A stretch of DNA of 64,000 nucleotides. Source: Pantoea rwandensis. Lineage in GTDB: Bacteria > Pseudomonadota > Gammaproteobacteria > Enterobacterales > Enterobacteriaceae. Shown piece by piece: positions 34,744-43,613 of this stretch. How positions within the stretch are numbered: position 1 is the first letter of the stretch; every line of letters begins with the position of its first letter. Under the pieces are notes generated by a model. The model was not told the origin of the DNA, ran no database searches, and saw only the letters and a program-made list of their open reading frames with translations. Made by a program: the position numbers and the translations under genes. The stretch is taken from positions 1 to 64,000 of the forward strand of contig NZ_MLFR01000010.1 in NCBI RefSeq assembly GCF_002095475.1. The letters run 5' to 3'.

Positions 34744-35211
34744 CTATTCGCTTTCCGTTCCGCCTTTGCCCAAAATCGCCTGCAGATCCTGCTTCAGAGT
34801 GGACATTTGGCTGGCATATTTCTCTTTGCGCTCAGCATCTTCTATCAGTTGCACGATCGTCTCTGACAACGTATTACTCCGGCGCTGAGCCAAACCTGCC
34901 AAGCGTTGCCAGACCAGATACTCGAGATCGATAGACTTTTTCCGCGTATGTTGATGCTCCGCGTTGAAATGGCGCTTACGGCGCGCGCGGATAGTTTGTT
35001 TTAGGCGATTCTCAAGATCGGGATGAATATGCTGAGCAATCCACTCATTGACGTCTACTGGGCTGTTTTCCATCGTTAGTAACGATTCAACCGCCGCCTG
35101 CGCAGCACTGAGTTCAAGATGACGCGTGATCAGCTCACCCTCCCGATGCTTTTTCACCAGGTATTTCCACTTCCATCCACTTTCAAGATTTTCGAGTTGC
35201 TGGTATTTCAT
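34744..35211 (-). CDS. matP: Ter macrodomain organiser MatP
   Basis: MatP binds matS sites in the terminus region, pairs them and links the Ter domain to the divisome via ZapB. The 155 residues match E. coli MatP (150): N-terminal four-helix part starting [18 protein letters not shown], a ribbon-helix-helix ([20 protein letters not shown]) and a C-terminal coiled coil. The ATG at 35211 gives the conserved N-terminus; the frame's upstream extension is not conserved. I found no matS site in the window. Confidence 0.95.
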   Translation of the reverse strand: MKYQQLENLESGWKWKYLVKKHREGELITRHLELSAAQAAVESLLTMENSPVDVNEWIAQHIHPDLENRLKQTIRARRKRHFNAEHQHTRKKSIDLEYLVWQRLAGLAQRRSNTLSETIVQLIEDAERKEKYASQMSTLKQDLQAILGKGGTESE

Positions 35212-35381
35212 CGGAATCTCATCGTGATCACGTAACAAACTAAGAATAACAGCTTTTTTCCCGGATGCAGCAAGGAAAAACATGTTGCGGTCATCACATT
35301 TCGGGCTGGAACTCCGCAGTGCTTAACCAGGTTGATTCCTGTATAATCGCGCTTTTCCTAAATAAGACTAATGCGAATATT

Positions 35382-37127
35382 TTGACCAGCACTCAAATTA
35401 CGTGGCAAGCCCTGCAGCCGGATAGCACCCGCTACCAATCCATTTTCTCGAACGTCTCACTGGAAGATAGCGATAGTCTTGCCGCGGTTCAGCCGCGTCT
35501 GCTGAATGCGCTGGCGCATTTGCATCATCAAACCTTAGGTTTTCCCTTGCTGCTGCTGCGCAGTCAGGAAAACAGCGATTACCTCGCCTGCATCGCTGAA
35601 GCCGCACAGCGCTTCCAACCTGAAGAAATTGCGCTGTATGGCGGTGACTATCACGTGATGGGCGACACGGTAAGCCTGATGCCCCCCAGCGACGCTAACC
35701 GACCATTCACCAGCCAAGGCGGTGTTCACTATGCCGACTGGATTGAATCCGAACAGTTGTTTGGTTGTGTGCGTCAGTATAAAGATCGTATCCAGCCTGA
35801 ACCCGGCCTGATTCATCAAGCCAATGGCGGCACCTTGATCCTCGCCGTCAACACCTTACTGGCTCAACCACTGCTGTGGCTGCGTCTGCGTAAATCCATC
35901 GAACAAGGTCGCTTTGACTGGTATTCGCAGGATGAACGCCAGCCGTTACCTGTGGCCATTCCTTCTTTGCCACTGCAGCTTCGTCTGGTGCTCTGTGGCG
36001 ATCGTGATGCTTTAGCCAGCTTCCAGGAACTGGATGCCGAAGTGCATGAAATGGCACTGTACAGCGAGTTTGAAGAAAACTTGCAGATCACCGATGAAGA
36101 GGACATGACCTTCTGGTGCCAGTGGACGCTGACGCAAGCGGAGCAAGCCGGTCTGGACCAGCCTGAAGCCGATTTCTGGCCATTATTGATGACAGAGGCC
36201 GTTCGTTTCACCGGTGATCAGGAAACCTTGCCCCTCTGTCCACGCTGGTTGCGCCGCCAGCTGCAAGAAACAGCACTCCACGGTGACGCCATCAATGCTG
36301 AAGCGTTAAAAGAAGCGCTGGAAGCACGCGAGTGGCGTGAGAGCTACCTTGCCGACCGCATGCGTGACGAAATCCTGCTTAATCAGATCATGATTGAAAC
36401 AGAGGGTGAAGTGGTGGGACAGATTAATGGTCTGTCTGTAGTGGAATTCCCTGGGCACCCGCGTCCATGGGGCGAGCCGTCACGTATCACCTGCGTCGTC
36501 CATCCGGGTGATGGCGAATTTACCGACGTGGAGCGTAAAGCGGAACTGGGCGGCAATATTCATGCGAAAGGCATGATGATTATGCAGGCCTATCTGATTG
36601 CTGAGCTGGAACTTGAGCAGCAACTGCCCTTCTCAGCCTCATTGGTGTTTGAACAATCCTATTCTGAAGTCGATGGCGATAGCGCCTCACTGGCCGAGTT
36701 GTGTGCATTAATCAGCGCACTGGCTAATCAACCGCTCAATCAGCAGATTGCCGTTACCGGTTCAGTAGACCAGTTCGGTAATGTGCAACCTGTCGGCGGC
36801 TTGAATGAAAAAATCGAGGGCTTCTTCCATATTTGCCAGTCACGTGAATTGACAGGTAAACAAGGTGTGATTTTGCCGGCCAGCAACATTCGCCATTTGA
36901 GTCTTAGCCAGGCCGTGGTAGATGCCGTGCAGCAAGAGCAGTTCCATATCTGGGCGGTTGAGAGTGTCGATGAAGCCCTCCCGTTATTGACCAATGTTGC
37001 TTGGCAGAGTGAGAACGGTGAGTCGCTGCTCAATACTATCCAAGAGCGCATTGCACAGTTTAATCAACAGGAAATACGTCATCGTCCTTGGCCATTACGT
37101 TGGCTTAACTGGTTTAACCACAGCTGA
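35382..37127 (+). CDS. lonH: LonH (YcbZ), Lon-protease-like protein
   Basis: This protein carries the Lon serine-lysine protease domain without the Lon ATPase modules. It has 581 residues (586 in E. coli). The catalytic dyad is S434 in VDGDSAS and K477 in GGLNEKIEG, 43 residues apart as in Lon. The target is unknown. I place the start at TTG 35382, because the following TSTQITW aligns residue for residue with the E. coli N-terminus and no ATG fits; no strong ribosome site is visible. A TATAAT (35342-35347) lies 35 bases upstream. The gene diverges from matP. Confidence 0.9.
   Translation: MTSTQITWQALQPDSTRYQSIFSNVSLEDSDSLAAVQPRLLNALAHLHHQTLGFPLLLLRSQENSDYLACIAEAAQRFQPEEIALYGGDYHVMGDTVSLMPPSDANRPFTSQGGVHYADWIESEQLFGCVRQYKDRIQPEPGLIHQANGGTLILAVNTLLAQPLLWLRLRKSIEQGRFDWYSQDERQPLPVAIPSLPLQLRLVLCGDRDALASFQELDAEVHEMALYSEFEENLQITDEEDMTFWCQWTLTQAEQAGLDQPEADFWPLLMTEAVRFTGDQETLPLCPRWLRRQLQETALHGDAINAEALKEALEAREWRESYLADRMRDEILLNQIMIETEGEVVGQINGLSVVEFPGHPRPWGEPSRITCVVHPGDGEFTDVERKAELGGNIHAKGMMIMQAYLIAELELEQQLPFSASLVFEQSYSEVDGDSASLAELCALISALANQPLNQQIAVTGSVDQFGNVQPVGGLNEKIEGFFHICQSRELTGKQGVILPASNIRHLSLSQAVVDAVQQEQFHIWAVESVDEALPLLTNVAWQSENGESLLNTIQERIAQFNQQEIRHRPWPLRWLNWFNHS
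37107..37123. promoter_or_regulatory. FadR-like site upstream of fabA
   Basis: AACTGGTTTAACCACAG overlaps the last codons of lonH and resembles the FadR operator (CTGGT-N2-GACCAG), with the TGGT/ACCA core kept. FadR activates fabA in E. coli from a site just upstream of the FabR operator, the order seen here. The match is partial. Confidence 0.4.
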
Positions 37128-37138
37128 TTGATTTGCCC

Positions 37139-37156
37139 AGCGTACAACTGTTCGCT
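37139..37156. promoter_or_regulatory. FabR operator of fabA
   Basis: AGCGTACAACTGTTCGCT is a near-palindrome (AGCGTACA / TGTTCGCT) that matches the FabR-binding sequence upstream of fabA and fabB in enterobacteria. It is 38 bases before the fabA start. FabR with unsaturated acyl-ACP would repress fabA here. Confidence 0.75.
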
Positions 37157-37194
37157 AATATTCGGGCTTCACTAAAAGAAGGCATATTGAGAAC

Positions 37195-37713
37195 ATGGTA
37201 GATAAACGCGAATCCTATAGCAAAGAAGACCTGGTTGCCTCAGGTCGCGGCGAACTGTTTGGCGAAAATGGACCGCCGCTTCCCTCTGATAACATGTTGA
37301 TGATGGACCGCGTGGTCATGATGACCGAAGACGGCGGTAAATTTGACAAAGGTTTTGTAGAAGCCGAACTGGATATCAGCCCTGACCTGTGGTTCTTCGC
37401 TTGCCACTTTAAAGGCGATCCCGTGATGCCTGGTTGCCTGGGTCTTGATGCCATGTGGCAGCTGGTAGGATTCTACCTCGGCTGGCTGGGCGCAGAAGGC
37501 AAAGGCCGTGCACTGGGTGTGGGCGAAGTGAAATTTACCGGTCAGGTTCTGCCAACCGCGAAGAAAGTGACTTATAAAATCCACTTCAAGCGCGTCATCA
37601 ACCGTAAACTGGTGATGGGCGTGGCTGATGGTGAAGTATTTGTCGACGGTAACCTGATCTACTCCGCGACCGATTTGAAAGTAGGTCTGTTTAAAGACAC
37701 TTCCGCTTTCTAA
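37195..37713 (+). CDS. fabA: 3-hydroxydecanoyl-ACP dehydratase/isomerase FabA
   Basis: FabA dehydrates 3-hydroxyacyl-ACP and isomerises trans-2- to cis-3-decenoyl-ACP, the step that introduces the double bond of unsaturated fatty acids. The 172 residues equal E. coli FabA. The hot-dog fold active site is visible: H71 ([14 protein letters not shown]) and D85 ([11 protein letters not shown]). An upstream FabR operator and possible FadR site fit its known dual control. It is convergent with rmf. Confidence 0.98.
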   Translation: MVDKRESYSKEDLVASGRGELFGENGPPLPSDNMLMMDRVVMMTEDGGKFDKGFVEAELDISPDLWFFACHFKGDPVMPGCLGLDAMWQLVGFYLGWLGAEGKGRALGVGEVKFTGQVLPTAKKVTYKIHFKRVINRKLVMGVADGEVFVDGNLIYSATDLKVGLFKDTSAF

Positions 37714-37727
37714 TCCTTCCAAACGAA

Positions 37728-37757
37728 AACCTCCGCACGCAGCGGAGGTTTCTTCCT
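37728..37757. terminator. Terminator between fabA and rmf
   Basis: AACCTCCGC and GCGGAGGTT form perfect 9-bp arms around ACGCA, followed by TCTTCCTT. It lies 14 bases after fabA, and 22 bases after rmf on the opposite strand, where the stem is followed by TTCGTTT, so it may serve both. Confidence 0.85.
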
Positions 37758-37779
37758 TATTGATAGACATTCGACAGTG

Positions 37780-37947
37780 CTAGGCCACCGCCGACCTGTC
37801 CTCCATGGCTTGACGCCAACCTCCCAACCAGTAAGACCGCGCATCGATCATTTGATAAGGGCATATCTCTTTTGAGCGGCCCGTAATACCGGCTTGATAG
37901 CCTCGTGAATGTGCTCGTTCCAGGCGGTCTCTCTTCTGTCTCTTCAT
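37780..37947 (-). CDS. rmf: Ribosome modulation factor
   Basis: RMF converts 70S ribosomes to inactive 100S dimers in stationary phase. The 55-residue basic protein is the E. coli length: MKRQKRDRLERAHSRGYQAG at the start, then GRSKEMCPYQ and the end YWLGGWRQAMEDRSAVA. The gene is convergent with fabA, as in E. coli. AACGAGG lies close to the ATG. A longer overlapping frame on the same strand is not coding. Confidence 0.96.
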   Translation of the reverse strand: MKRQKRDRLERAHSRGYQAGITGRSKEICPYQMIDARSYWLGGWRQAMEDRSAVA

Positions 37948-38144
37948 GCCTCGTTTCCCTCATTTTAGGTCTGGTGGAATCTGGGTGGAAAGAAAGAGTG
38001 GCGATATAATGTTCAACCACAGTAATGTTCTAACCCCAAGCAGAAGAAAGGTCAATGCGCAAAATTCACGCCAATGTCATCATTTTGACGTTAAATAGAC
38101 ATATAAAATTGTCAACTGCATGTATATCTGGCTGATTCATCAAT

Positions 38145-38195
38145 AAAAAAAGCCCCTGATTTGACTGCGATCACACAACAGCAAATCAAGGACTT
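38145..38195 (-). terminator. Terminator of the pqiABC operon
   Basis: Read leftwards, AGTCCTTGATTTG pairs with CAAATCAGGGGCT (two G-U pairs) across an 18-base loop, followed by TTTTTTT. It starts about 20 bases after the pqiC stop and separates the operon from rmf. Confidence 0.75.
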
Positions 38196-38216
38196 AGCAT
38201 AAGCATCGAACAAATC

Positions 38217-38783
38217 TTAATTTAGCGAAATGACACTATTTGCGATTTGTTGCGCCGTTTGCTGCCAGCCGATAGCAAGAGTGCGCACCAAAGCATCGTA
38301 GCCATCTTCAGTTTGCGGAAGCGTCAGATTAAAGCCATGTTTGATTAGGCGGCCTTGATGTTGTAATAGCCACTCACCGCTCACCACGACCTGACCATCG
38401 TAGCGCCCTTGGAAACCGGTGACATTCACTGACAGCGTATCGTGAGTGTCTCCTAGCGGCGTGCTGGCAACGAGGCGGCCTGGCAAGGCTTTGCTTAGGT
38501 TGGTCACCAGCGTTTGCTGCAGTTGTTGATCTAATGGGCTGGCCCAAAGATTATTAGCCGCAATCACGTATTTCACGTCGCTGGTTTGGTACACCAAACC
38601 GTTACCCGCCATAAAGTCAGGTACGGTAACCTGTTCGACCCAAATCATTGGCTGGTTGCCGTTAGCTGTGCTTTCCACACGCGCCATATTACTGCCCGCA
38701 GGCAGTTGGTAATAGGTGCTTTCAATCGTACTGCTGCAGCCTGCCAACAGCAGCAGTGCAGCCATAATCAGCCCTTTTCTCAC
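38217..38783 (-). CDS. pqiC: PqiC (YmbA), outer-membrane lipoprotein
   Basis: This is a 188-residue lipoprotein with a lipobox (LLLLAGCSS, acylated Cys 16) and an ABC-type-transport-auxiliary (DUF330) domain. In the PqiABC system it sits at the outer membrane, where the PqiB needle docks, and helps move lipids across the periplasm. Its ATG overlaps the pqiB stop by 4 bases, implying coupled translation. Confidence 0.95.
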   Translation of the reverse strand: MRKGLIMAALLLLAGCSSTIESTYYQLPAGSNMARVESTANGNQPMIWVEQVTVPDFMAGNGLVYQTSDVKYVIAANNLWASPLDQQLQQTLVTNLSKALPGRLVASTPLGDTHDTLSVNVTGFQGRYDGQVVVSGEWLLQHQGRLIKHGFNLTLPQTEDGYDALVRTLAIGWQQTAQQIANSVISLN

Positions 38784-40423
38784 TGTTTCGCCCTCTTTGG
38801 CTGGGGATCCTGACCCGGTTTGGCTTCAAACACCAACGCGTTGCTCTTGGTATTGAGCGTTTTCAGCACTGGCTGCAACTCACGTAGCACCTGATCAAGC
38901 CGCTGCATGTCACCCACCAGCTTGTTATAGGCAGGCGATCCCGGTTGCAGACCTTTCATGCTGCGATTCAATTCACGCAAGGTTTGCTGCATATCTGCTG
39001 GCAGCGTTTTCATCGCTGGGCTCGCAGTGATGTGATTGAGGTTATCCAACGTTTTCTGCAACTGTTGCATTGTACGCTGGCTCTCTTTCAAGGTACCTGT
39101 CGCTTCGGTGATCATCGGGTTCAATGGCAGTCCGTTGATCTTATCCAGCGCCGCCGTCAGTTTCTGTTGAATTTGGCTCAAGCCCCCGCTGACAGTTGGG
39201 ATCACTTCCAGACCGGCGACTTCGTTTGGCCCCTTATAAACTGTCGCATTGTCGTAAAAATCAAGATCAACATAGAGTGCCCCGGAGAGCAGATTGCCGG
39301 TTTTCAGCGTCGCGCGCAGGCCGCGTTTTTTGCCATCCTGCAGATGCTGCTCAAGATTGAAATCGCCACCCAGTCGATTGATAAAGCGATCAGGCTCGAT
39401 GCGAATCAATACGGGTACCCGATAATCAGTATTCAGTGCCTGATTCACACCTGGAATCGTGTATGGCACCTGTGAAACGGTTCCCAGACGAATACCCCGG
39501 AACTCAACCGGTGCGCCCACCTGCAGACCACGAATGGAATCGGTGAAGAACAGCAGGAAGTCGGTATGAGTGGTATACAACGAGTCCTGAATGCTGCGTT
39601 GATCGTCAAACAGATGGTATTCCGCTTTGTTCTCAGCGATTTGCCCCAGCTCAGCACCGTCTGGCACGTCAAAACTCACGCCGCCGCTAAACAGGGTCGT
39701 CAATGAGCCCATTTCCACACGCATCCCTGAGGCCGACATATCCACGGCGATACCACTATCCTTCCAGAAACGCACATTAGTGGTCACCAGACGATCATAA
39801 GGTGCCGCGATAAACAGCTGATACGTCATCATGCGCTTGTCAGTATCGAAGGTACTGGTTTCCACCGTCCCCACACGATAGCCGCGGAATAACACCGGAT
39901 CGCCTGCGTTCAATTGCCCCGCTTTTTTACTGTCGAGGGTCACACGAATACCCTTGGCATCGGGTGGTGCCAGTGGCGGCGCATCCAGCAGTGAATAGCG
40001 CTCAGGCTGATCGCCCTTAGTGCCAGGCTGCAGCTCAATATAAGCCCCTGACAGCAACGTGCCGAGACCGGTGATACCTTCACGACCAATCTGAGGCTTC
40101 ACCACCCAAAACACGCTGTCGCCATGCAGCAGCTTTTCCATACCCGAATTCAGGCGAGCCTTGATCTCAACATGATGCAGATCGTCAGTTAGCACTGCGC
40201 TCTCCACCACGCCGACATTGACGCTGCGGCTTTTAATGGTGGTCTTTCCAGCCTCAATACCTTCAGCGCTCTCAGTGATCAACGTCACTTCCGGGCCCTG
40301 ATGGCTAAAATGATAAAACAGAATCCAGCCACCAATTAGTAGCGTGACGATGGGTACAATCCAGACCGGCGACCAGCGTTTAATCTGGTCGACTTCAGCA
40401 GTCCCGTGATGGTTGTCCGTCAA
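38780..40423 (-). CDS. pqiB: PqiB, MCE-domain lipid transport protein
   Basis: This is a periplasm-spanning protein of 547 residues: one N-terminal membrane helix (about 18-38, WIVPIVTLLIGGWILFY), three MCE domains, and a long C-terminal helical region (about 430-520) that builds the syringe-like needle in E. coli. Its role is lipid passage between the two membranes and tolerance to envelope stress. It overlaps pqiA by 29 bases and pqiC by 4, so the three are one operon. Confidence 0.96.
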   Translation of the reverse strand: MTDNHHGTAEVDQIKRWSPVWIVPIVTLLIGGWILFYHFSHQGPEVTLITESAEGIEAGKTTIKSRSVNVGVVESAVLTDDLHHVEIKARLNSGMEKLLHGDSVFWVVKPQIGREGITGLGTLLSGAYIELQPGTKGDQPERYSLLDAPPLAPPDAKGIRVTLDSKKAGQLNAGDPVLFRGYRVGTVETSTFDTDKRMMTYQLFIAAPYDRLVTTNVRFWKDSGIAVDMSASGMRVEMGSLTTLFSGGVSFDVPDGAELGQIAENKAEYHLFDDQRSIQDSLYTTHTDFLLFFTDSIRGLQVGAPVEFRGIRLGTVSQVPYTIPGVNQALNTDYRVPVLIRIEPDRFINRLGGDFNLEQHLQDGKKRGLRATLKTGNLLSGALYVDLDFYDNATVYKGPNEVAGLEVIPTVSGGLSQIQQKLTAALDKINGLPLNPMITEATGTLKESQRTMQQLQKTLDNLNHITASPAMKTLPADMQQTLRELNRSMKGLQPGSPAYNKLVGDMQRLDQVLRELQPVLKTLNTKSNALVFEAKPGQDPQPKRAKQ

Positions 40424-41678
40424 GACGCGGCTCCTTACGTTCAGTTTCCCGTAGTCGATCCCAAATCAGGCGCGGATCAAAGGTCATAGCTGCAAACATG
40501 GTGAGAATGACCACCATGGCGAACAGCAGCGCGCCTGGCGCAGGATAAACACTCATCAACCGTCCCATGCGCACCAGCGCAGAGAGTACGGCGATCACAA
40601 ACACATCAATCATTGACCAGCGGCCAACAAATTCCACCACTTCATAAACAAGGTGCATTTTCTCATCATCACGCTGACCACGGCCGCTGGCATGCCAGCA
40701 TAGCCAGGCAATCGCCAGCATTTTAAGCGTAGGCACCATGATACTGGCGATAAAAATCACCAGAGCCACCGGCCATGAACCATCGCTCCACAGTAAAACC
40801 ACCCCCGCCATGATGTTCGAGGGATACTGGGAGCCAAGCGTTTCAGTCACCATGATGGGCATAATATTAGAAGGGATATAGAGCATTACCGAGGTGATCA
40901 GCAGGGCCAGCGTCCATTGCAAGCTGTGCTTACGACGCGGCTGTGCGTTAACACCACAACGGGGACACTCGACCTGCGCGGCGGGCAATATCGCGGTACA
41001 ACACGGGCAGCTGCGTAATCCTTGCTTCAGCCCGCTGACCCCAGCAGTGGGGACCATGGGCAAAGGAGGAAGTGGATCGATGGATTGCCACATCCAGCGT
41101 CGATCAACACACTGGAAGGCACGCAACTGCAAGAGACAAAACAGGCACCATGGCCAAAAACTAATGCCAAGCCCAATTTCACCATAGGCCATAAGTTTGA
41201 CAAAACTTACCAGCACACCGGCCATAAAGATCTCGGCCATACCCCAGCTACGTAAATGGAAAAGAATACGCGCTAAGCCAAGACGTAGGCTGTGCGGCAT
41301 GCGTACCCGATTCACCAGCAGAATAATGCTCAACATGCAGAACGCAGGAATCCCCTGCACAAAGAGCAGGAACAGCGTTGCCAGACTGCGATAATCTTCA
41401 CGATCCATCACTTCAGGGATTTCGAGCAGTGAAATCTGACTGCTCAGCCCAGCAACATGCATGTTGATAAAAGGAAAAAGATTCGCCAGCACCAACATAA
41501 ACAGCGCCGCGAAAGCGTACCCGGTGGGACGCTTACGCGGCTCATGCCAGTTAGCGGTCAGCGTGGTATGACAACGCGGACAGCGCGCGCGGCTGCCCAC
41601 CGGCACGGCAGGCAGCTTTACGGTTAAATCACACTGTGGACAGAGAATCCACTGATGCGCCTGATCCGTTGCACACAT
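40395..41678 (-). CDS. pqiA: PqiA, inner-membrane partner of PqiB
   Basis: This is an integral membrane protein of 427 residues built of two PqiA domains. Each starts with a zinc-ribbon-like pair of CxxC motifs (CPQC/CPRC near residues 14-35, CPCC/CPRC near 220-240) followed by four helices. It is thought to feed lipids to the PqiB channel. Paraquat-inducible in E. coli (SoxRS). First gene of pqiABC, it begins 17 bases after uup, so it may be read with uup as well. Confidence 0.96.
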   Translation of the reverse strand: MCATDQAHQWILCPQCDLTVKLPAVPVGSRARCPRCHTTLTANWHEPRKRPTGYAFAALFMLVLANLFPFINMHVAGLSSQISLLEIPEVMDREDYRSLATLFLLFVQGIPAFCMLSIILLVNRVRMPHSLRLGLARILFHLRSWGMAEIFMAGVLVSFVKLMAYGEIGLGISFWPWCLFCLLQLRAFQCVDRRWMWQSIDPLPPLPMVPTAGVSGLKQGLRSCPCCTAILPAAQVECPRCGVNAQPRRKHSLQWTLALLITSVMLYIPSNIMPIMVTETLGSQYPSNIMAGVVLLWSDGSWPVALVIFIASIMVPTLKMLAIAWLCWHASGRGQRDDEKMHLVYEVVEFVGRWSMIDVFVIAVLSALVRMGRLMSVYPAPGALLFAMVVILTMFAAMTFDPRLIWDRLRETERKEPRLDGQPSRDC

Positions 41679-41694
41679 ACTGACTTCCTCTGTG

Positions 41695-43608
41695 TTACGC
41701 GCCGTTTTTCAACGCTTCTAACTCTTCCCAGCGTTCAAACGCCACTTCCAGCTCTTTTTCGGTTTGCGCTAACGCATCTAAAACGGGCTGAGTTTTGTCG
41801 TGCGGCTGGCTGAAAAAGTCCGGATGGCTCATTTTTGCCTGTAGCTCACCGATACGTGTCTCCAGTTGCTCCAGTTTCTGCGGCAACTGTTCCAGTTCAC
41901 GTGTCAGGTTATAGCTTAGTTTGTTCGCGCTACGTTTTGGCTCATTACTTTTATCTGTAGCTTTTGGTGCAGCGGATGATGTTTTCGCCGTGGCGGATTT
42001 GGTTTGCTTGTAGGCGCTACGCTGCAATTGCGCATCGTGATAGCCGCCAACAAAGGCACCGATCTCACCATTGCCTTCAAAGATCCAGCATTCGGTGACG
42101 GTATTATCGACGAATTGACGATCGTGGCTCACCAGCATCACGGTGCCCTGATAACCATCCACCAGCTCTTCCAACAGCTCCAACGTTTCCACGTCGAGGT
42201 CGTTGGTCGGTTCATCGAGAATCAACAGGTTGCTCGGTTTCAGGAACAGACGTGCTAACAGCAGGCGGTTACGCTCACCACCGGACAGCGCACGCACTGG
42301 CGTCATCGCTCGCTTCGGATGGAACAGGAAGTCCTGCAGATAGCCCAGTACATGGCGCGGCTTGCCGTTCACCATCACTTCTTGCTTACCTTCCGCGAGG
42401 TTATCCATCACGGTACGATCGGGATCCAGCTCGGCACGGTGCTGATCGAAGTAAGCGATTTCGAGCTTAGTCCCGCAGTGCACACGGCCGCTGTCGGCTT
42501 TTAACTCATCAAGCATCAGGCGCAGCAAGGTGGTTTTACCGCAGCCGTTCGGGCCAATCAGAGCGATCTTATCGCCACGCTGCACCTGCGTGGAGAAATC
42601 ACGCACCAGTGTTTTGCCATCCACACTGTAGTTGACGTTTTCCATCTCAAACACAATCTTGCCTGAGCGAGCCGCTTCACCGACCTGCATGTTGGCTTTG
42701 CCCATCACTTCACGACGTTCAGAACGTTCGTTACGTAAGGCTTTCAGCGCACGCACACGGCCTTCATTACGCGTACGGCGCGCTTTGATGCCCTGGCGGA
42801 TCCACACTTCTTCCTGCGCTAATTTGCGGTCAAACTCGGCGTTCTGCATCTCTTCCACGCGCAACGCTTCTTCTTTACCGGTGAGATAAAGATCGTAGTT
42901 GCCTGGCCAGGAAACCAGCTTACCGCGGTCAAGATCAACAATACGCGTCGCCATGTTGCGGATGAACGAACGGTCATGCGAGATAAACACGATGCTGCCG
43001 GTAAAGGTCTTGAGGAAGGTTTCCAGCCAGTCGATGGTTTCAATATCGAGGTGGTTAGTCGGTTCATCGAGCATCAATACGCGTGGATTGCTCACCAGTG
43101 CACGACCCAGCGCGGCTTTACGCAGCCAGCCGCCGGAGAGTGAGGAAAGCTCGGTATCAGCTTCCAGACCAATCTGCTGCAATACGTCATTGATGCGGCT
43201 GTCCAGCTGCCACAAATTCTGATGGTCTAAAATGGTCTGCAGACGGCCCATCTCGTTGAGGTTTTTCTCGCTCGGATCTTCCATCACCAGATGGGAAATC
43301 GCATGGTAGGCTTTCAGATGCTCCGCCTGCTCTGCCACACCTTCAGCCACGAAATCGTAGACTGAACCGGTAATGTTGCGAGGTGGATCCTGTTGCAGAC
43401 GTGCCACCACCAAATCTTGTTCGTAAATAATGCGGCCATCATCCAGCGGTTGCTCGCCGTTGATGATTTTCATTAATGTGGATTTACCGGCACCGTTACG
43501 CCCCACCAGACAGACGCGTTCGCCTTCTTCGATGTGCAGTTCGGTGTTATCCAACAGCGGCGCATCGCTGAATGAGAGGTAAGCGCCATGGATACTGATC
43601 AGTGACAT
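41695..43608 (-). CDS. uup: ABC-F ATPase Uup
   Basis: Uup is a soluble ABC-F protein with two ATPase domains, linked to ribosome function and to lowering precise transposon excision. It has 637 residues. First domain: Walker A GRNGAGKST, signature LSGGWLRKAALG, Walker B VLMLDEPTNHLD. Second: GPNGCGKTT, LSGGERNRLLLAR, LLILDEPTNDLD. The two-domain linker and a C-terminal coiled-coil DNA-binding domain (about 560-635) are present. It follows rlmKL by 5 bases in the same direction. Confidence 0.97.
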   Translation of the reverse strand: MSLISIHGAYLSFSDAPLLDNTELHIEEGERVCLVGRNGAGKSTLMKIINGEQPLDDGRIIYEQDLVVARLQQDPPRNITGSVYDFVAEGVAEQAEHLKAYHAISHLVMEDPSEKNLNEMGRLQTILDHQNLWQLDSRINDVLQQIGLEADTELSSLSGGWLRKAALGRALVSNPRVLMLDEPTNHLDIETIDWLETFLKTFTGSIVFISHDRSFIRNMATRIVDLDRGKLVSWPGNYDLYLTGKEEALRVEEMQNAEFDRKLAQEEVWIRQGIKARRTRNEGRVRALKALRNERSERREVMGKANMQVGEAARSGKIVFEMENVNYSVDGKTLVRDFSTQVQRGDKIALIGPNGCGKTTLLRLMLDELKADSGRVHCGTKLEIAYFDQHRAELDPDRTVMDNLAEGKQEVMVNGKPRHVLGYLQDFLFHPKRAMTPVRALSGGERNRLLLARLFLKPSNLLILDEPTNDLDVETLELLEELVDGYQGTVMLVSHDRQFVDNTVTECWIFEGNGEIGAFVGGYHDAQLQRSAYKQTKSATAKTSSAAPKATDKSNEPKRSANKLSYNLTRELEQLPQKLEQLETRIGELQAKMSHPDFFSQPHDKTQPVLDALAQTEKELEVAFERWEELEALKNGA

Positions 43609-43613
43609 AAAAC

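Noticed and set aside
37757..38020. 87-codon reverse-strand frame overlapping rmf
   Set aside because: The 55-codon rmf frame inside it is clearly the conserved gene; the longer one is out of frame and unconserved.
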